From NCBI GenBank assembly GCA_025453735.1, contig JALOPY010000060.1, positions 1 through 10,164 of the forward strand: a stretch of DNA of 10,164 bases, in the 5' to 3' direction. The position numbers and the translations under genes are program-made. This document shows, piece after piece, positions 1-7,967 of the stretch; position 1 is the stretch's first letter; every line of letters begins with the position of its first letter. The notes beneath the pieces were generated by a model. The model saw nothing but the letters and a program-made list of their open reading frames with translations, did not search any database and was not told the DNA's origin. The DNA is from a bacterium (GTDB taxonomy: Bacteria; Zhuqueibacterota; Zhuqueibacteria; Thermofontimicrobiales; Thermofontimicrobiaceae).

Positions 1-3000
1 TTTTCTGATCAACCGAAATATCAAGCGAATTTGTCAGCCGCGCCGCTCGATTTCTCTGAAGTTCAAAATTTCATCCCTGGTTTTCCGATGGAAATTCAAA
101 CAAGTCTGAACCTGACAGCGGCGCTGGTGTCTGATTCTCTGAAATTTGACCTGGAATTGGGACATCAAAATCAATCGCTCAAATTGAATGGGAATATTAA
201 TAACCTGGATGAAATTCCAAATTTCGATCTCACTGGAATTTTGACCAGGATCAATCTGGAAGACTGGTTGACGATTCCCGACCTGACTGGCTTGATAAAC
301 GGACAATTGGATTTGCGAGGCAATGGCAATAGCGAGAAAAACGCCAATCTCTTTCTGACAGCGAATTTCACGAATGGAGCAATCTACCAGCGATCATTCA
401 ATTCATTGAAAATTAACGCTGATTATTTGAAAGGCGATCTAGAAAGCGATATTCGTGCGGTCGGAAACTTCGGTCAGTTCCAATTGAACAGCCAAATTAC
501 TGATATTCTGAGGGAACAGCAATTCAAGCTGGAAGGAAAATTCAGTCATATCGATTTGAGACCAATCGTTCTCGATGACAGTCTTGCGACCGACATCAGC
601 CTTGCCGTTCATGCAACGGGAGCTAATTTTCTTCCTGAAAAAATGCAAGCGGCAGTCACGCTAGATGCTTCGCCATCAGCTTTGCTAGGGGTAAAAATTG
701 ACACCCTGTTTTCGATCTTCAATTTTCAGGACTATAATTTTGCCTTCGACACACTGGACGTGGCAAGTCGCCTGGCGCAACTTCATCTTTCGGGCAATCT
801 CGATCTTGAATCTAAAAGCCGCATTCGTTTCACCGGAGAGGTTGGCGATCTGGAACAGATCAAATCGATTTTGTACGCCGACAGCCTGAAAGCCCGGGGC
901 AATATTGCAGGATTCGTTCAGGGAAAATTCGATTCGTTCTTTTGTGAGGCAAAGTATAATTTGAATGATTTGCTATACAATACGATTACGAGCGATAGTG
1001 CAAGTGGAGATGTTAGCTTATCTTTTATTTCGGACAGCCTGAAGCTGCAATCTGCGAGCCATGTTACACGTCTCGCTATTTCCGATTTCCCAATTGATTC
1101 CGCCTTTGTTAGAACCAATATTATTAATAATCTTATTAGATTCTCCGCCGATGTTTTCCATTCCGATGGCATCAGCGGGCAGTTCGAGGCGACGCTGCTC
1201 GCAGACAGCGTGACGCAAATGACCATTCCCAGCATTCGCTTAAATTTGAAAAATAACATCTGGACAGGCGGGAGCGATTCCATGCAAGTGCTGATAGGTC
1301 GGGATGATTTCCAATTTTACAATATAAGATTAGCTTCTGAAAATCAGTTTATTCGACTTGGTGGGACGCTTGCTCTTGCAGGTAATCAAGATTTATTTTT
1401 CGAAATCTCAAATACGGACATTGCACCGTTCGCAGAATTGATCGAAGCTCCGCTGACCGTTCAGGGGAAAATTAATCTATCTATGGAAATGAACGGAGCT
1501 GCCGACTCGCCCTCAATTTCCGGGATCGCTGCTATTGAAAATGGAGCCGTGAACCAATATGCCTTTGAAGGCGCAAGTTTGAATTTGAATTATGAGAACC
1601 AGTTATTCATGTTTTTAATCAATCTTAATTATGACAAGACAAACTCGCTGGTTTCCATTGGCTCTGTCCCAATCAATTTTTCGTTGACCAATAACCAGGA
1701 AATTCTGGATTACAATAAACCAATAGATATAAATTTAAAAGCAGATGGACTGGATTTTTCGGTGCTGCAAGCATTTTCAGAAGATGTTCGCAAAGTAAAA
1801 GGAAAAATCCTGATCGATGTGAAACTGGAAAATACGCTAAGCAATCCGCTGCCTTCGGGATATTTGCGCCTGGCAAACGGCGAGCTGCAACTTCCAGAAT
1901 TCGGGGTGACCTACAAAGATATTCAGGTGAGTTTTATCATTGATACCAGCAGTTTTGCAATCGATAAATTCCAGGCTCGAAGCGACAAGGGCATTTTGAC
2001 AGCAACGGGAAAGATCGATTTCACTCGAAGCAGCCTTCACGGAGTTATTAAGACGACGAATGTGGACATGACAGCGGAAAACTTTCTGGCAATAAACAAC
2101 AAGAATTATGAGGTCATCATTGACGGTGATGCAAATTTAACAGGCGATCCTGCTGCGCCACAATTTGGCGGTTCCATTCGGGTGCTGCGCTCACGATTTT
2201 ATATTCCAGCATTGATTCAGGCTGCACCCCAAACTGATGAAGATAGCCAGCCGATCCTGGTCGATGCGCTGAAAGATTCGATTGCAATCCAGGCGGAACA
2301 AATTGCCAAAGCTAACATCGCTTCCCAATATCTCGACAACATGAAAGGATCGATCAAGGTCGAAATCCCGCGCAATACCTGGCTGCGCAGCACCGAGATG
2401 AATGTGGAAATCTCGGGCGATGTGGATGTCATTAAACAGAGTGAAATTTTTGAGCTGTTCGGAACAATCCGGATTATCCGGGGATCATACGACCTGTATG
2501 GTAAGCGATTTGTGATTCAAAAAGGATCTTTTTCATTTGATGGCGGCGCCGAGTACAATCCTGAGATCGAGCTGGTCGCCAACCATATTCTGCGGACGTT
2601 CGATCGACAAAAGAAAACCTTGACGCTGGAAGTGACCGGGAAAGCGCTGTCGCCAAAATTGAAATTTACGCTGGACGATAATGAGGTCTCCGAAGGCGAT
2701 GCGGTATCGTATCTGGTGTTGGGGAGAAGCCTGGAAGAATTGACCCATGGTCAGAGATCAGATTTAAACCAGCAAGCAGGATTCAATCCAGGTGACGAGG
2801 CAAGCAATATCATGGTAGGATTGGTTGCCAACCAGCTTTCCCGCACCATTGGAAGAACGCTCAACCTGGATGTTATCGAAGTGAAGGGCGAAGAGAATTG
2901 GCAGCAGGCGACTTTCGTGGTGGGAAAATACCTGACCAATAATCTGTTTTTCCGCTATCAAAAAGAATTCGGCTTTCGCCAGACCAATGAATTGCAGCCG

Positions 3001-3108
3001 GATGAAATTACCCTGGAATATGAAATCAATCGGCGGCTCTTTCTGCAGCTCACCAAAGGCTCAGAGAAGACGACGGGATTTGATATTATTTTGAAGTTTG
3101 AAAAGTAA
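1..3108 (+). CDS. tamB: TamB-like translocation/assembly module protein (DUF490 C-terminal domain), 5' partial
   Basis: The frame is open from base 1 to the TAA at 3106-3108 (1035 codons), so the true start lies left of the window; TTG at 31 is only the first internal start-like codon. The protein is a long run of short alternating beta-strand segments typical of the AsmA/TamB superfamily. Its last 340 or so codons match the TamB C-terminal domain, with hallmarks such as FGTIRIIRGSYDLYGKRF (from codon 820), a GSFSFDGG turn, NPEIELVANH, SPKLKFTLDDNEVSEGDA and SYLVLGRSLEEL. The final strands (NNLFFRYQKEFGF to the C-terminal FDIILKFEK) are amphipathic, as expected for the part that meets a BamA/TamA-like barrel. 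Family knowledge: TamB is anchored in the inner membrane, spans the periplasm as a hydrophobic-groove beta-helix, and supports outer-membrane assembly and phospholipid transfer. The N-terminal anchor cannot be seen here. The family call is secure; the exact substrate is inference. Confidence 0.93.
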   Translation, partial: FSDQPKYQANLSAAPLDFSEVQNFIPGFPMEIQTSLNLTAALVSDSLKFDLELGHQNQSLKLNGNINNLDEIPNFDLTGILTRINLEDWLTIPDLTGLINGQLDLRGNGNSEKNANLFLTANFTNGAIYQRSFNSLKINADYLKGDLESDIRAVGNFGQFQLNSQITDILREQQFKLEGKFSHIDLRPIVLDDSLATDISLAVHATGANFLPEKMQAAVTLDASPSALLGVKIDTLFSIFNFQDYNFAFDTLDVASRLAQLHLSGNLDLESKSRIRFTGEVGDLEQIKSILYADSLKARGNIAGFVQGKFDSFFCEAKYNLNDLLYNTITSDSASGDVSLSFISDSLKLQSASHVTRLAISDFPIDSAFVRTNIINNLIRFSADVFHSDGISGQFEATLLADSVTQMTIPSIRLNLKNNIWTGGSDSMQVLIGRDDFQFYNIRLASENQFIRLGGTLALAGNQDLFFEISNTDIAPFAELIEAPLTVQGKINLSMEMNGAADSPSISGIAAIENGAVNQYAFEGASLNLNYENQLFMFLINLNYDKTNSLVSIGSVPINFSLTNNQEILDYNKPIDINLKADGLDFSVLQAFSEDVRKVKGKILIDVKLENTLSNPLPSGYLRLANGELQLPEFGVTYKDIQVSFIIDTSSFAIDKFQARSDKGILTATGKIDFTRSSLHGVIKTTNVDMTAENFLAINNKNYEVIIDGDANLTGDPAAPQFGGSIRVLRSRFYIPALIQAAPQTDEDSQPILVDALKDSIAIQAEQIAKANIASQYLDNMKGSIKVEIPRNTWLRSTEMNVEISGDVDVIKQSEIFELFGTIRIIRGSYDLYGKRFVIQKGSFSFDGGAEYNPEIELVANHILRTFDRQKKTLTLEVTGKALSPKLKFTLDDNEVSEGDAVSYLVLGRSLEELTHGQRSDLNQQAGFNPGDEASNIMVGLVANQLSRTIGRTLNLDVIEVKGEENWQQATFVVGKYLTNNLFFRYQKEFGFRQTNELQPDEITLEYEINRRLFLQLTKGSEKTTGFDIILKFEK

Positions 3109-3115
3109 GCGAATA

Positions 3116-3180
3116 GGAGTGCAATGCGTTTATGCATTGCTCATGCATCGCTCATGCATCGCATAAAGGCGATGCACTCC
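3116..3180. repeat. 65-bp imperfect palindrome with internal 11-bp tandem units
   Basis: The element starts 7 bases after the tamB stop. Its ends are the perfect inverted pair GGAGTGCA (3116-3123) and TGCACTCC (3173-3180). Extending inward, 20 of 25 positions of the two arms are complementary, including TTTATGC against GCATAAA. The middle holds two exact tandem copies of GCTCATGCATC (3139-3149 and 3150-3160), preceded by a degenerate third unit at 3128-3138 (8 of 11 identical). It looks like a dispersed REP- or MITE-like intergenic element. It could also act as an mRNA 3'-end stabiliser or transcription barrier for tamB, although no T-run follows it. Copy number elsewhere in the genome is unknown. 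Confidence 0.75.
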
Positions 3181-3552
3181 CGATTAAATTTATCTTGTAA
3201 AACCGGGGAAATCTTCTTATATTCACCTCAGCAAACGTCAACAGGACAAATTTCTGGTAATCTGTTTATCGTCCAACAGATGACCTTTTGTTATTCCCGT
3301 TCAATTATTTCAAATTTGCTGAATTTAACCTTTCAAATAATAGCTGCCTATATTTGAGGAACTATTTTTCTTTATCAATATTTAACTTGAGAACTGTGAA
3401 TTAATTGGGTTACTCATTTGATAATGCAAGCTTGACTTTTTGTGAGCAAGGATCATTCGTAATAGGGATGGTTATTTAATTTACGTCCTAAACCAATACG
3501 AGTTGGATAACGATTTCTAACATTTCAAAGAGTTGATTTAGAAGGATTATAT
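3181..3552. other. Intergenic region between tamB and the serine hydrolase, no gene supported
   Basis: This AT-rich stretch contains no convincing coding frame; the open frame running through 3124-3357 begins inside the palindromic repeat and has no recognisable protein features. A small perfect hairpin is present at 3260-3281. A TTGACT box at 3432-3437 could be a -35 element, but no good -10 sits at 16-18 bases from it, so no promoter is called. The last bases carry the ribosome binding site AGAAGGA (3540-3546), six bases before the ATG at 3553. Confidence 0.6.
3260..3281 (+). terminator. Weak candidate terminator hairpin
   Basis: ATCTGTT (3260-3266) and AACAGAT (3275-3281) are perfectly complementary over 7 bp with an 8-base loop, followed by GACC and then a short T-rich stretch (TTTTGTT, 3286-3292). 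The stem is AT-rich and the T-tract is interrupted and offset by four bases, so termination activity is only possible. It would serve transcripts leaving tamB. Confidence 0.25.
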
Positions 3553-4497
3553 ATGAAAAAATTCGCTCCGTTACTAATTATGATCATCATTATGCTAAAT
3601 ATAAAAGTATCCGAACCAAAAAACATCAGTCGGGAATTGCCCTATTATTTGCAATCGGAAAAAATTCGTCCGTTGTTTCAATTGGTAAACAAAGAATTGC
3701 AAAAGGAGTTAGAGAGAAAACTAAAGCAGAATAAATCTTGGGCAAAACTAATCAACAATGAAAAAATGGCAGTTGGATTGGTGGATATTAGTGATTCTTC
3801 CGACATCAAATTTGCCCGGGTTAATGGCGATCTGATGATGTATGCCGCCAGCCTGCCGAAATTAGCTATCCTGCTGGCTGCCGCTCAATCCCTGGATGAT
3901 AAAACATTGCCTGAGACGCCTGCAATTTTGCACGATATGCGAATCATGATCAGTCGTTCCGACAATGACGCTGCCACTCGAATGATCGATCGGATAGGAT
4001 TTGAAAAGATCGAATCCGTTCTGACTGATCCTAAATATGAGTTGTACGATGTCGAACGCGGCGGGGGGCTCTGGTGTGGAAAAAGATACGCTAAAGATAG
4101 TAAACGTTATCCTGATCCTTTAATGGGATTGAGTCACGGCGCAACCGTCACCCAGGCTTGTCGTTTTTATTACATGCTGGCAATGGGACAATTGGTCAAT
4201 CGCAAGCGATCCATTCAAATGCTGAATGTTTTATCTGATCCGGAAATCCATCACAAATTTGTCAATACCCTGGATAGCATTGCGCCGGGCGTAAAATTGT
4301 ACCGCAAATCCGGCACCTGGCGCAACTGGCATTCCGACTCAGTCATGGTCTGGGGTCCGGCGTGGCGAAAATATATTCTTGTCGGCTTAATTGATAATAA
4401 ACAGGGGGAAAATATTTTGCGAGAGTTAATTCCAGCGGTTGAAGAAATTTTAAAATCGCAAGCAAGACATAAAGCCGTCGAAAAGTGGATGAAGTAA
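3553..4497 (+). CDS. Secreted serine hydrolase, class A beta-lactamase-like fold (Beta-lactamase2 type)
   Basis: The 314-residue protein starts at an ATG with a well-placed AGAAGGA site (3540-3546). Residues 1-18 form a basic-hydrophobic leader, signal peptide or uncleaved anchor, with no lipobox cysteine and no clear AxA cleavage site. The penicilloyl-serine transferase motifs appear in order: SLPK with nucleophile Ser100 and Lys103, SDN at 136-138, and KSG at 252-254 (the KTG box). A GATVTQACRFYYML helix at 186-199 matches the conserved segment after the omega loop. The usual ExxLN omega-loop motif carrying the deacylating glutamate is not evident between residues 160 and 185; that stretch is instead rich in Gly, Lys and Arg. 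Family knowledge: such enzymes are beta-lactamases, DD-peptidases or esterases. Without the glutamate, efficient beta-lactam hydrolysis is doubtful, and a periplasmic peptidase or amidase-like role is equally plausible. It stands alone between two repeat-filled gaps. Confidence 0.85.
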   Translation: MKKFAPLLIMIIIMLNIKVSEPKNISRELPYYLQSEKIRPLFQLVNKELQKELERKLKQNKSWAKLINNEKMAVGLVDISDSSDIKFARVNGDLMMYAASLPKLAILLAAAQSLDDKTLPETPAILHDMRIMISRSDNDAATRMIDRIGFEKIESVLTDPKYELYDVERGGGLWCGKRYAKDSKRYPDPLMGLSHGATVTQACRFYYMLAMGQLVNRKRSIQMLNVLSDPEIHHKFVNTLDSIAPGVKLYRKSGTWRNWHSDSVMVWGPAWRKYILVGLIDNKQGENILRELIPAVEEILKSQARHKAVEKWMK

Positions 4498-4574
4498 AGA
4501 ACTTTGGCACTAAAATTTTGCTTATCAACCTGGCTTATTCCTTGAGCCGCACAAAGCAGTAAACGAACTTTATC

Positions 4575-4641
4575 CTCACGCAAAGACGCAGAACGCAAAG
4601 CTGCTTATTTTTTCTTTGCAAGCTTGGCAGCTTAGCGTGAG
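4575..4641. repeat. 67-bp inverted-repeat element with ACGCAAAG direct repeats
   Basis: The ends CTCACGCAAAG (4575-4585) and CTTAGCGTGAG (4631-4641) are complementary at 10 of 11 positions. Inside the left half, ACGCAAAG occurs twice (4578-4585 and 4593-4600). An inner hairpin pairs GCAAAG (4595-4600) with CTTTGC (4614-4619) around a T-rich loop. The element resembles the CACGCAAAGACGCAAAG-type intergenic repeats that I recall from many environmental bacterial genomes; this is recollection, not a search. It lies about 77 bp after the serine hydrolase stop and might also help end that transcript, but no T-tract follows the stem. Confidence 0.65.
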
Positions 4642-4684
4642 AAATTATGCTGTAAACGGTCATGAATTAAACATTTTTTTTCTT

Positions 4685-4813
4685 GTCATTGCGAGGCGTT
4701 TTTTGCCGAAGCTGAAAGTGCGCCCTGGGCGTGCAATCCTATTAATCACCAGGGGATTGCGCGCCGGTGGCGCATCTACGACTTCGCTCTACTTCGTTTC
4801 TGCTCGCAATGAC
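4685..4813. repeat. 129-bp MITE-like palindromic element bounded by GTCATTGCGAG
   Basis: Perfect 11-bp terminal inverted repeats, GTCATTGCGAG (4685-4695) and CTCGCAATGAC (4803-4813), enclose 107 bp that contain further nested hairpins: GCAATCC/GGATTGC (4733-4739 and 4754-4760), a GCGCCCTGGGCG near-palindrome (4720-4731) and GCGCC/GGCGC (4761-4765 and 4769-4773). The internal bases are clearly more GC-rich than the flanks. Elements beginning TCATTGCGAG are common dispersed palindromic repeats in unrelated bacteria (recollected knowledge). No target-site duplication is visible in the immediate flanks. The open frame that crosses it (4616-4825) is a by-product of the repeat, not a gene. Confidence 0.75.
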
Positions 4814-4878
4814 CGAAAAGTTTAATTTATGCCTGTGCAAAGTATAGTCAGGTAAAATAATTCTCAAAATTCATTCTT

Positions 4879-7767
4879 TTGGTATTCACTGTGCAGGCGA
4901 ATCAAAAATTCACAGCAACTGAATTATTAAACTTCAGTGAAAAGCTCGTTTATAAAACTTTCGATCTCCGAAACGGCGAAGGTTTACGAGTGCTCTTGAT
5001 GTGGCTCTATATTTTTTTAATTATTTCATCACTATTGATTATAAAACCAGTCGTCACCTCCTTGTTTCTTTATCGATTTGGCGCTGATCGACTGGCTTAT
5101 GTCTTTATGTTAATCGCGATTTTTGCGGCGCCCATAACGATATTTTATTCGCGGCTTCTTAAGAAAATATCGCTTCATACTGTGATCATCAGAACATTAC
5201 AGATCGTCGTCGCTTTTCTATTTATCTTTCGAATCTTCTTGCTGTTCAATTTGGCAGAAGGCTGGATCCTTTATATTTTTTATGTACTGGTGGCGATTTT
5301 TGCGGTGGTTTCCAGCTCGCAATTTTGGATTTTTGCCAATCTCATCTTTAATGCCCGAGAAGCCAAGCGACTGTTCGGAGTCATTGGGGCGGGCGCGATC
5401 GCAGGGGGAATATTCGGTGGCTACCTGACCAACTTTTTCGCCCCGGTATTGGGCAGTGAAAATTTGATTTTTATCTGCATTGCGTTTTTAGCCATCTGCA
5501 TTCCCGTCATTAAGCGACTCTGGCAAGAACATTCGAAATCTGGTGGGGAAAACAAATTTCTCAGGCAGCAGCAGCCGGAAAAAATGCTCGAGAATCCGTT
5601 CAGGCTATTGCGAAGCTCCCGCCACCTGTTTTTTTTAGCCTGCCTGGTTGGAATCGGTGTGCTGGTCGGCAAAATCGTTGAATACCAGTTCAGCGCCGTC
5701 GCTTCGATGAATATCCTGGATGAAGACGAATTAACTGCATTCTTTGGATTCTGGCTCTCCAATTTAAACATCGTCTCCCTGCTCATTCAGTTGTTCCTTA
5801 CCCGCCGGATTGTCGGTGTTATTGGCGTAGGAACGTCATTGTTATTTCTCCCATTCGGAATTCTAATTGGCTCGTTTGCGGTGTTAGTCAATCCTGCACT
5901 CTGGGCAGCCATTCTCATTAAAATCAGTGATGGAAGTTTGAAGAACTCCATCAATAAAGCAGGCATGGAATTGTTGGCTTTGCCCATTCCCACCGAAATA
6001 AAGAATACTGCTAAATCGTTTATTGATGTTTTCGTCGATAGCTTTGCCACTGGAATTAGCGGCGTCATGTTGGGAATTCTCGCGATCGGGTTTGATTTTT
6101 CGGTGCGACAAATCAGCTTGATCATAATTTTATTGTTAAGCGTGTGGATTTATTTCGTCATTCGGGTTCGCCAGGAATATATCCAGACATTTCGGATGAA
6201 GTTGATGTCTCAAAAAGACAGTGTTCCAGAAATGCCGCTGGATATTGAGAAAGAATCGGTGTTCGGCGGACTGTTGAAAATATTGGATGGCAATGATGCG
6301 CAACAAATTTTGCAGGTGCTCTGGATGATCAAAACCATAAAGAATGATCGCCTGCTTCCTACCCTAAAAAAGTTGATTTTCCATCCAAATAGCCAGATTC
6401 AATTGGAAGCGTTACGAATTATCTATTTCTACAAGCATGTCGATTTGTCCGAGCAGGTGAAAGAACTTGTATTCAGTGAAAATCTTGAAATAAGAACCGA
6501 AGCGCTGCATTATCTGTTTCAGCATGAAGAAGATGATAAAATCCACTTATTGCAAGCCTATTTGAACCATCAGGATTACAAGATTAACGGCGCCGCGCTG
6601 TGGTGCGCCGCGCGTGAAAGTCGCAATAACCAAAAACTGCAAGACCAATTTAAAATTAAAGCTTCGGTGGAGCAGACACTGAGACAATTATCTAAAATTG
6701 CAGATAAAGAGAAGCAGCATTTTTTAAAAATTATTTGCGCGAATGTCATTGGCGCGGTGGAAATTCCTGAACTTTATCCCTATTTGCATTTTCTCTTTAA
6801 TGATCCTTCTCTCGAGGTCATTCGAGCGGCAATCGACAATGCAGGACAGACCCATCAAACCGAGTACCTCCCGGCGTTAATTCAATTGCTGCGTCGCAAA
6901 GAATCATGGGCATCCGTGCAGGACGCAATGGTGCAATATGGACCGGAGATCATTCCCATGCTGCATTTTCATCTCAGTAATCCTTATGTCAATAAAAACA
7001 TCCGTCTGGGAATACCCAGAATTCTATATTTATTGGGAACTCAAAAATCCGCGGATGTGTTGATCCAAAATTTGGCAACCAGGGATCCATTGGTCCGCTA
7101 CGAGGTCGTTACCGCCCTTTACAAGCTGCGATCGAAATTTCCGTACCTGAAATTTCGAGAGACAATCATTGTGAAGAATATTTTTGAGGAAGCACGCAAC
7201 TATACTGATACGCTGACATTTCTCTATTCCCAGGGAAAAGCGAATTCAAAACAAGTGAAACAGCAATCAACTAATCTTAATTATGATGGCTTAAAAAGGG
7301 CACGAGAGCTTCTGGTTCGTTTATTGGACCAACGCCTGGATACTAACCTGAAGCGAATATTTCGATTACTCGGCTTAAAATACCAACCAGAAGATATTGA
7401 GAACGCTTACCTGGGAATAAAAAGCAAAAAGCCTGATGTTCGAATCAACGCTGTGGAATTTCTTGATAATCTGCTGGAGATGAACTTAAAAAAAATAATC
7501 ATTCCCATCGCTGAATCTGCATTGGTCGATGCCATTATTGAAGACTCTGCTGAAGCACTTGAATTAACAATAAAAAGTGAATACGAATGCCTGGCAACGT
7601 TGCTTTCCAGCGAAGATTCCCATTTGCAAATCATCGCGTTGGATCTGATCAGCTATTTGAAGGACGACCAATATCTGCCACAAATCAGTCGCCTGATCAA
7701 TAGCTTTGACAGCAAGGTGAAGGAAGCTGCAAAATCAGCTCTGAGAAGCATTGGGATAATGACATGA
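4879..7767 (+). CDS. Npt1/Npt2 (Tlc)-like transporter domain fused to C-terminal HEAT repeats
   Basis: This 962-residue protein has two halves. Residues 36-432 hold about twelve hydrophobic segments (TM1 near 36-57, TM2 70-90, TM3 101-123, TM4 128-148, the last near 411-430). Just after TM4 is a conserved block, FWIFANLIFNAREAKRLFG then VIGAGAIAGG (149-177), and a second block, DGSLKNSINKAGMELLALPI with PTEIKNTAKSFID, at 361-393. Both resemble the ADP/ATP carrier-like (Npt/Tlc, MFS-related) family. From about residue 461 the protein is alpha-helical and contains at least eight HEAT-like helices, for example QIQLEALRIIYF, LEIRTEALHYLF, PLVRYEVVTALYKL, PDVRINAVEFLDNLL and KVKEAAKSALRSIG. No signal peptide or cyclic-nucleotide domain is seen. 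The start is uncertain: TTG at 4879 or GTG at 4891, neither with a clear Shine-Dalgarno site; an in-frame stop at 4858 bounds it. Nucleotide exchange is known only for some family members, so the substrate is open and a scaffold or sensor role is possible. Confidence 0.82.
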   Translation: MVFTVQANQKFTATELLNFSEKLVYKTFDLRNGEGLRVLLMWLYIFLIISSLLIIKPVVTSLFLYRFGADRLAYVFMLIAIFAAPITIFYSRLLKKISLHTVIIRTLQIVVAFLFIFRIFLLFNLAEGWILYIFYVLVAIFAVVSSSQFWIFANLIFNAREAKRLFGVIGAGAIAGGIFGGYLTNFFAPVLGSENLIFICIAFLAICIPVIKRLWQEHSKSGGENKFLRQQQPEKMLENPFRLLRSSRHLFFLACLVGIGVLVGKIVEYQFSAVASMNILDEDELTAFFGFWLSNLNIVSLLIQLFLTRRIVGVIGVGTSLLFLPFGILIGSFAVLVNPALWAAILIKISDGSLKNSINKAGMELLALPIPTEIKNTAKSFIDVFVDSFATGISGVMLGILAIGFDFSVRQISLIIILLLSVWIYFVIRVRQEYIQTFRMKLMSQKDSVPEMPLDIEKESVFGGLLKILDGNDAQQILQVLWMIKTIKNDRLLPTLKKLIFHPNSQIQLEALRIIYFYKHVDLSEQVKELVFSENLEIRTEALHYLFQHEEDDKIHLLQAYLNHQDYKINGAALWCAARESRNNQKLQDQFKIKASVEQTLRQLSKIADKEKQHFLKIICANVIGAVEIPELYPYLHFLFNDPSLEVIRAAIDNAGQTHQTEYLPALIQLLRRKESWASVQDAMVQYGPEIIPMLHFHLSNPYVNKNIRLGIPRILYLLGTQKSADVLIQNLATRDPLVRYEVVTALYKLRSKFPYLKFRETIIVKNIFEEARNYTDTLTFLYSQGKANSKQVKQQSTNLNYDGLKRARELLVRLLDQRLDTNLKRIFRLLGLKYQPEDIENAYLGIKSKKPDVRINAVEFLDNLLEMNLKKIIIPIAESALVDAIIEDSAEALELTIKSEYECLATLLSSEDSHLQIIALDLISYLKDDQYLPQISRLINSFDSKVKEAAKSALRSIGIMT

Positions 7768-7776
7768 AGAACATAG

Positions 7777-7791
7777 CTTCGCAAATCGAAG
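7777..7791 (+). terminator. Small hairpin just after the transporter gene, possible weak terminator
   Basis: CTTCG (7777-7781) and CGAAG (7787-7791) form a perfect 5-bp stem with a CAAAT loop, ten bases after the stop codon. The first T-rich bases (TTATTTT, 7800-7806) come eight bases further on, and a stronger T-tract only at 7820-7827. The geometry is poor for intrinsic termination, so confidence is low. Confidence 0.2.
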
Positions 7792-7860
7792 ATGCGCTGT
7801 TATTTTGCCTGTCCGTCATTTTTTTTTAGGCGGAGAGCATCGATTCATGAAGAAATTCCC

Positions 7861-7967
7861 TTATAATGAGCAACGGAGCAAGCGGAATTTTATAAGCGCA
7901 AAAAATTTTTTCCTCAAAAATTTTCGTGAGTCTCTGTTTATTCCGTTGCTCATAATGAAGTTTTTTT
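7861..7967 (+). repeat. Composite ~100-bp hairpin followed by a T-run (repeat element or long terminator)
   Basis: The outer arms ATGAGCAACGGA (7866-7877) and TCCGTTGCTCAT (7942-7953) are perfectly complementary over 12 bp, and weaker pairing continues outward (TTATA against AATGAAG). Inside, AAAATTTTT (7902-7910) pairs with AAAAATTTT (7916-7924) over 9 bp around a 5-base loop TCCTC, with a few more pairs below (CGC 7897-7899 with GTG 7926-7928, including one wobble). A run of seven T follows at 7961-7967. This could be a mobile palindromic repeat, or a long stem ending transcription ahead of the tol operon. A 44-codon frame starting at ATG 7847 runs through it, but its sequence is dictated by the arms. 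Confidence 0.6.

Noticed and set aside
918..1283. Antisense 121-codon frame within tamB, and similar antisense frames in the transporter (5421-5786, 5787-6125) and tolQ (8432-8716)
   Set aside because: They are shadows of strongly supported + strand genes, without start signals or recognisable protein features.
3124..3357. 77-codon open frame after tamB
   Set aside because: It starts inside the 65-bp palindrome, has no ribosome binding site, and its translation shows no domain, signal or composition typical of a gene.
3432..3465. Promoter for the serine hydrolase from TTGACT and TAATAG
   Set aside because: The spacing is 22 bases, too long for a normal sigma-70-type promoter, and no better -10 lies at 16-18 bases.
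4616..4825. 69-codon open frame between the hydrolase and the transporter
   Set aside because: It covers the 129-bp inverted-repeat element almost entirely; its sequence is explained by the repeat.
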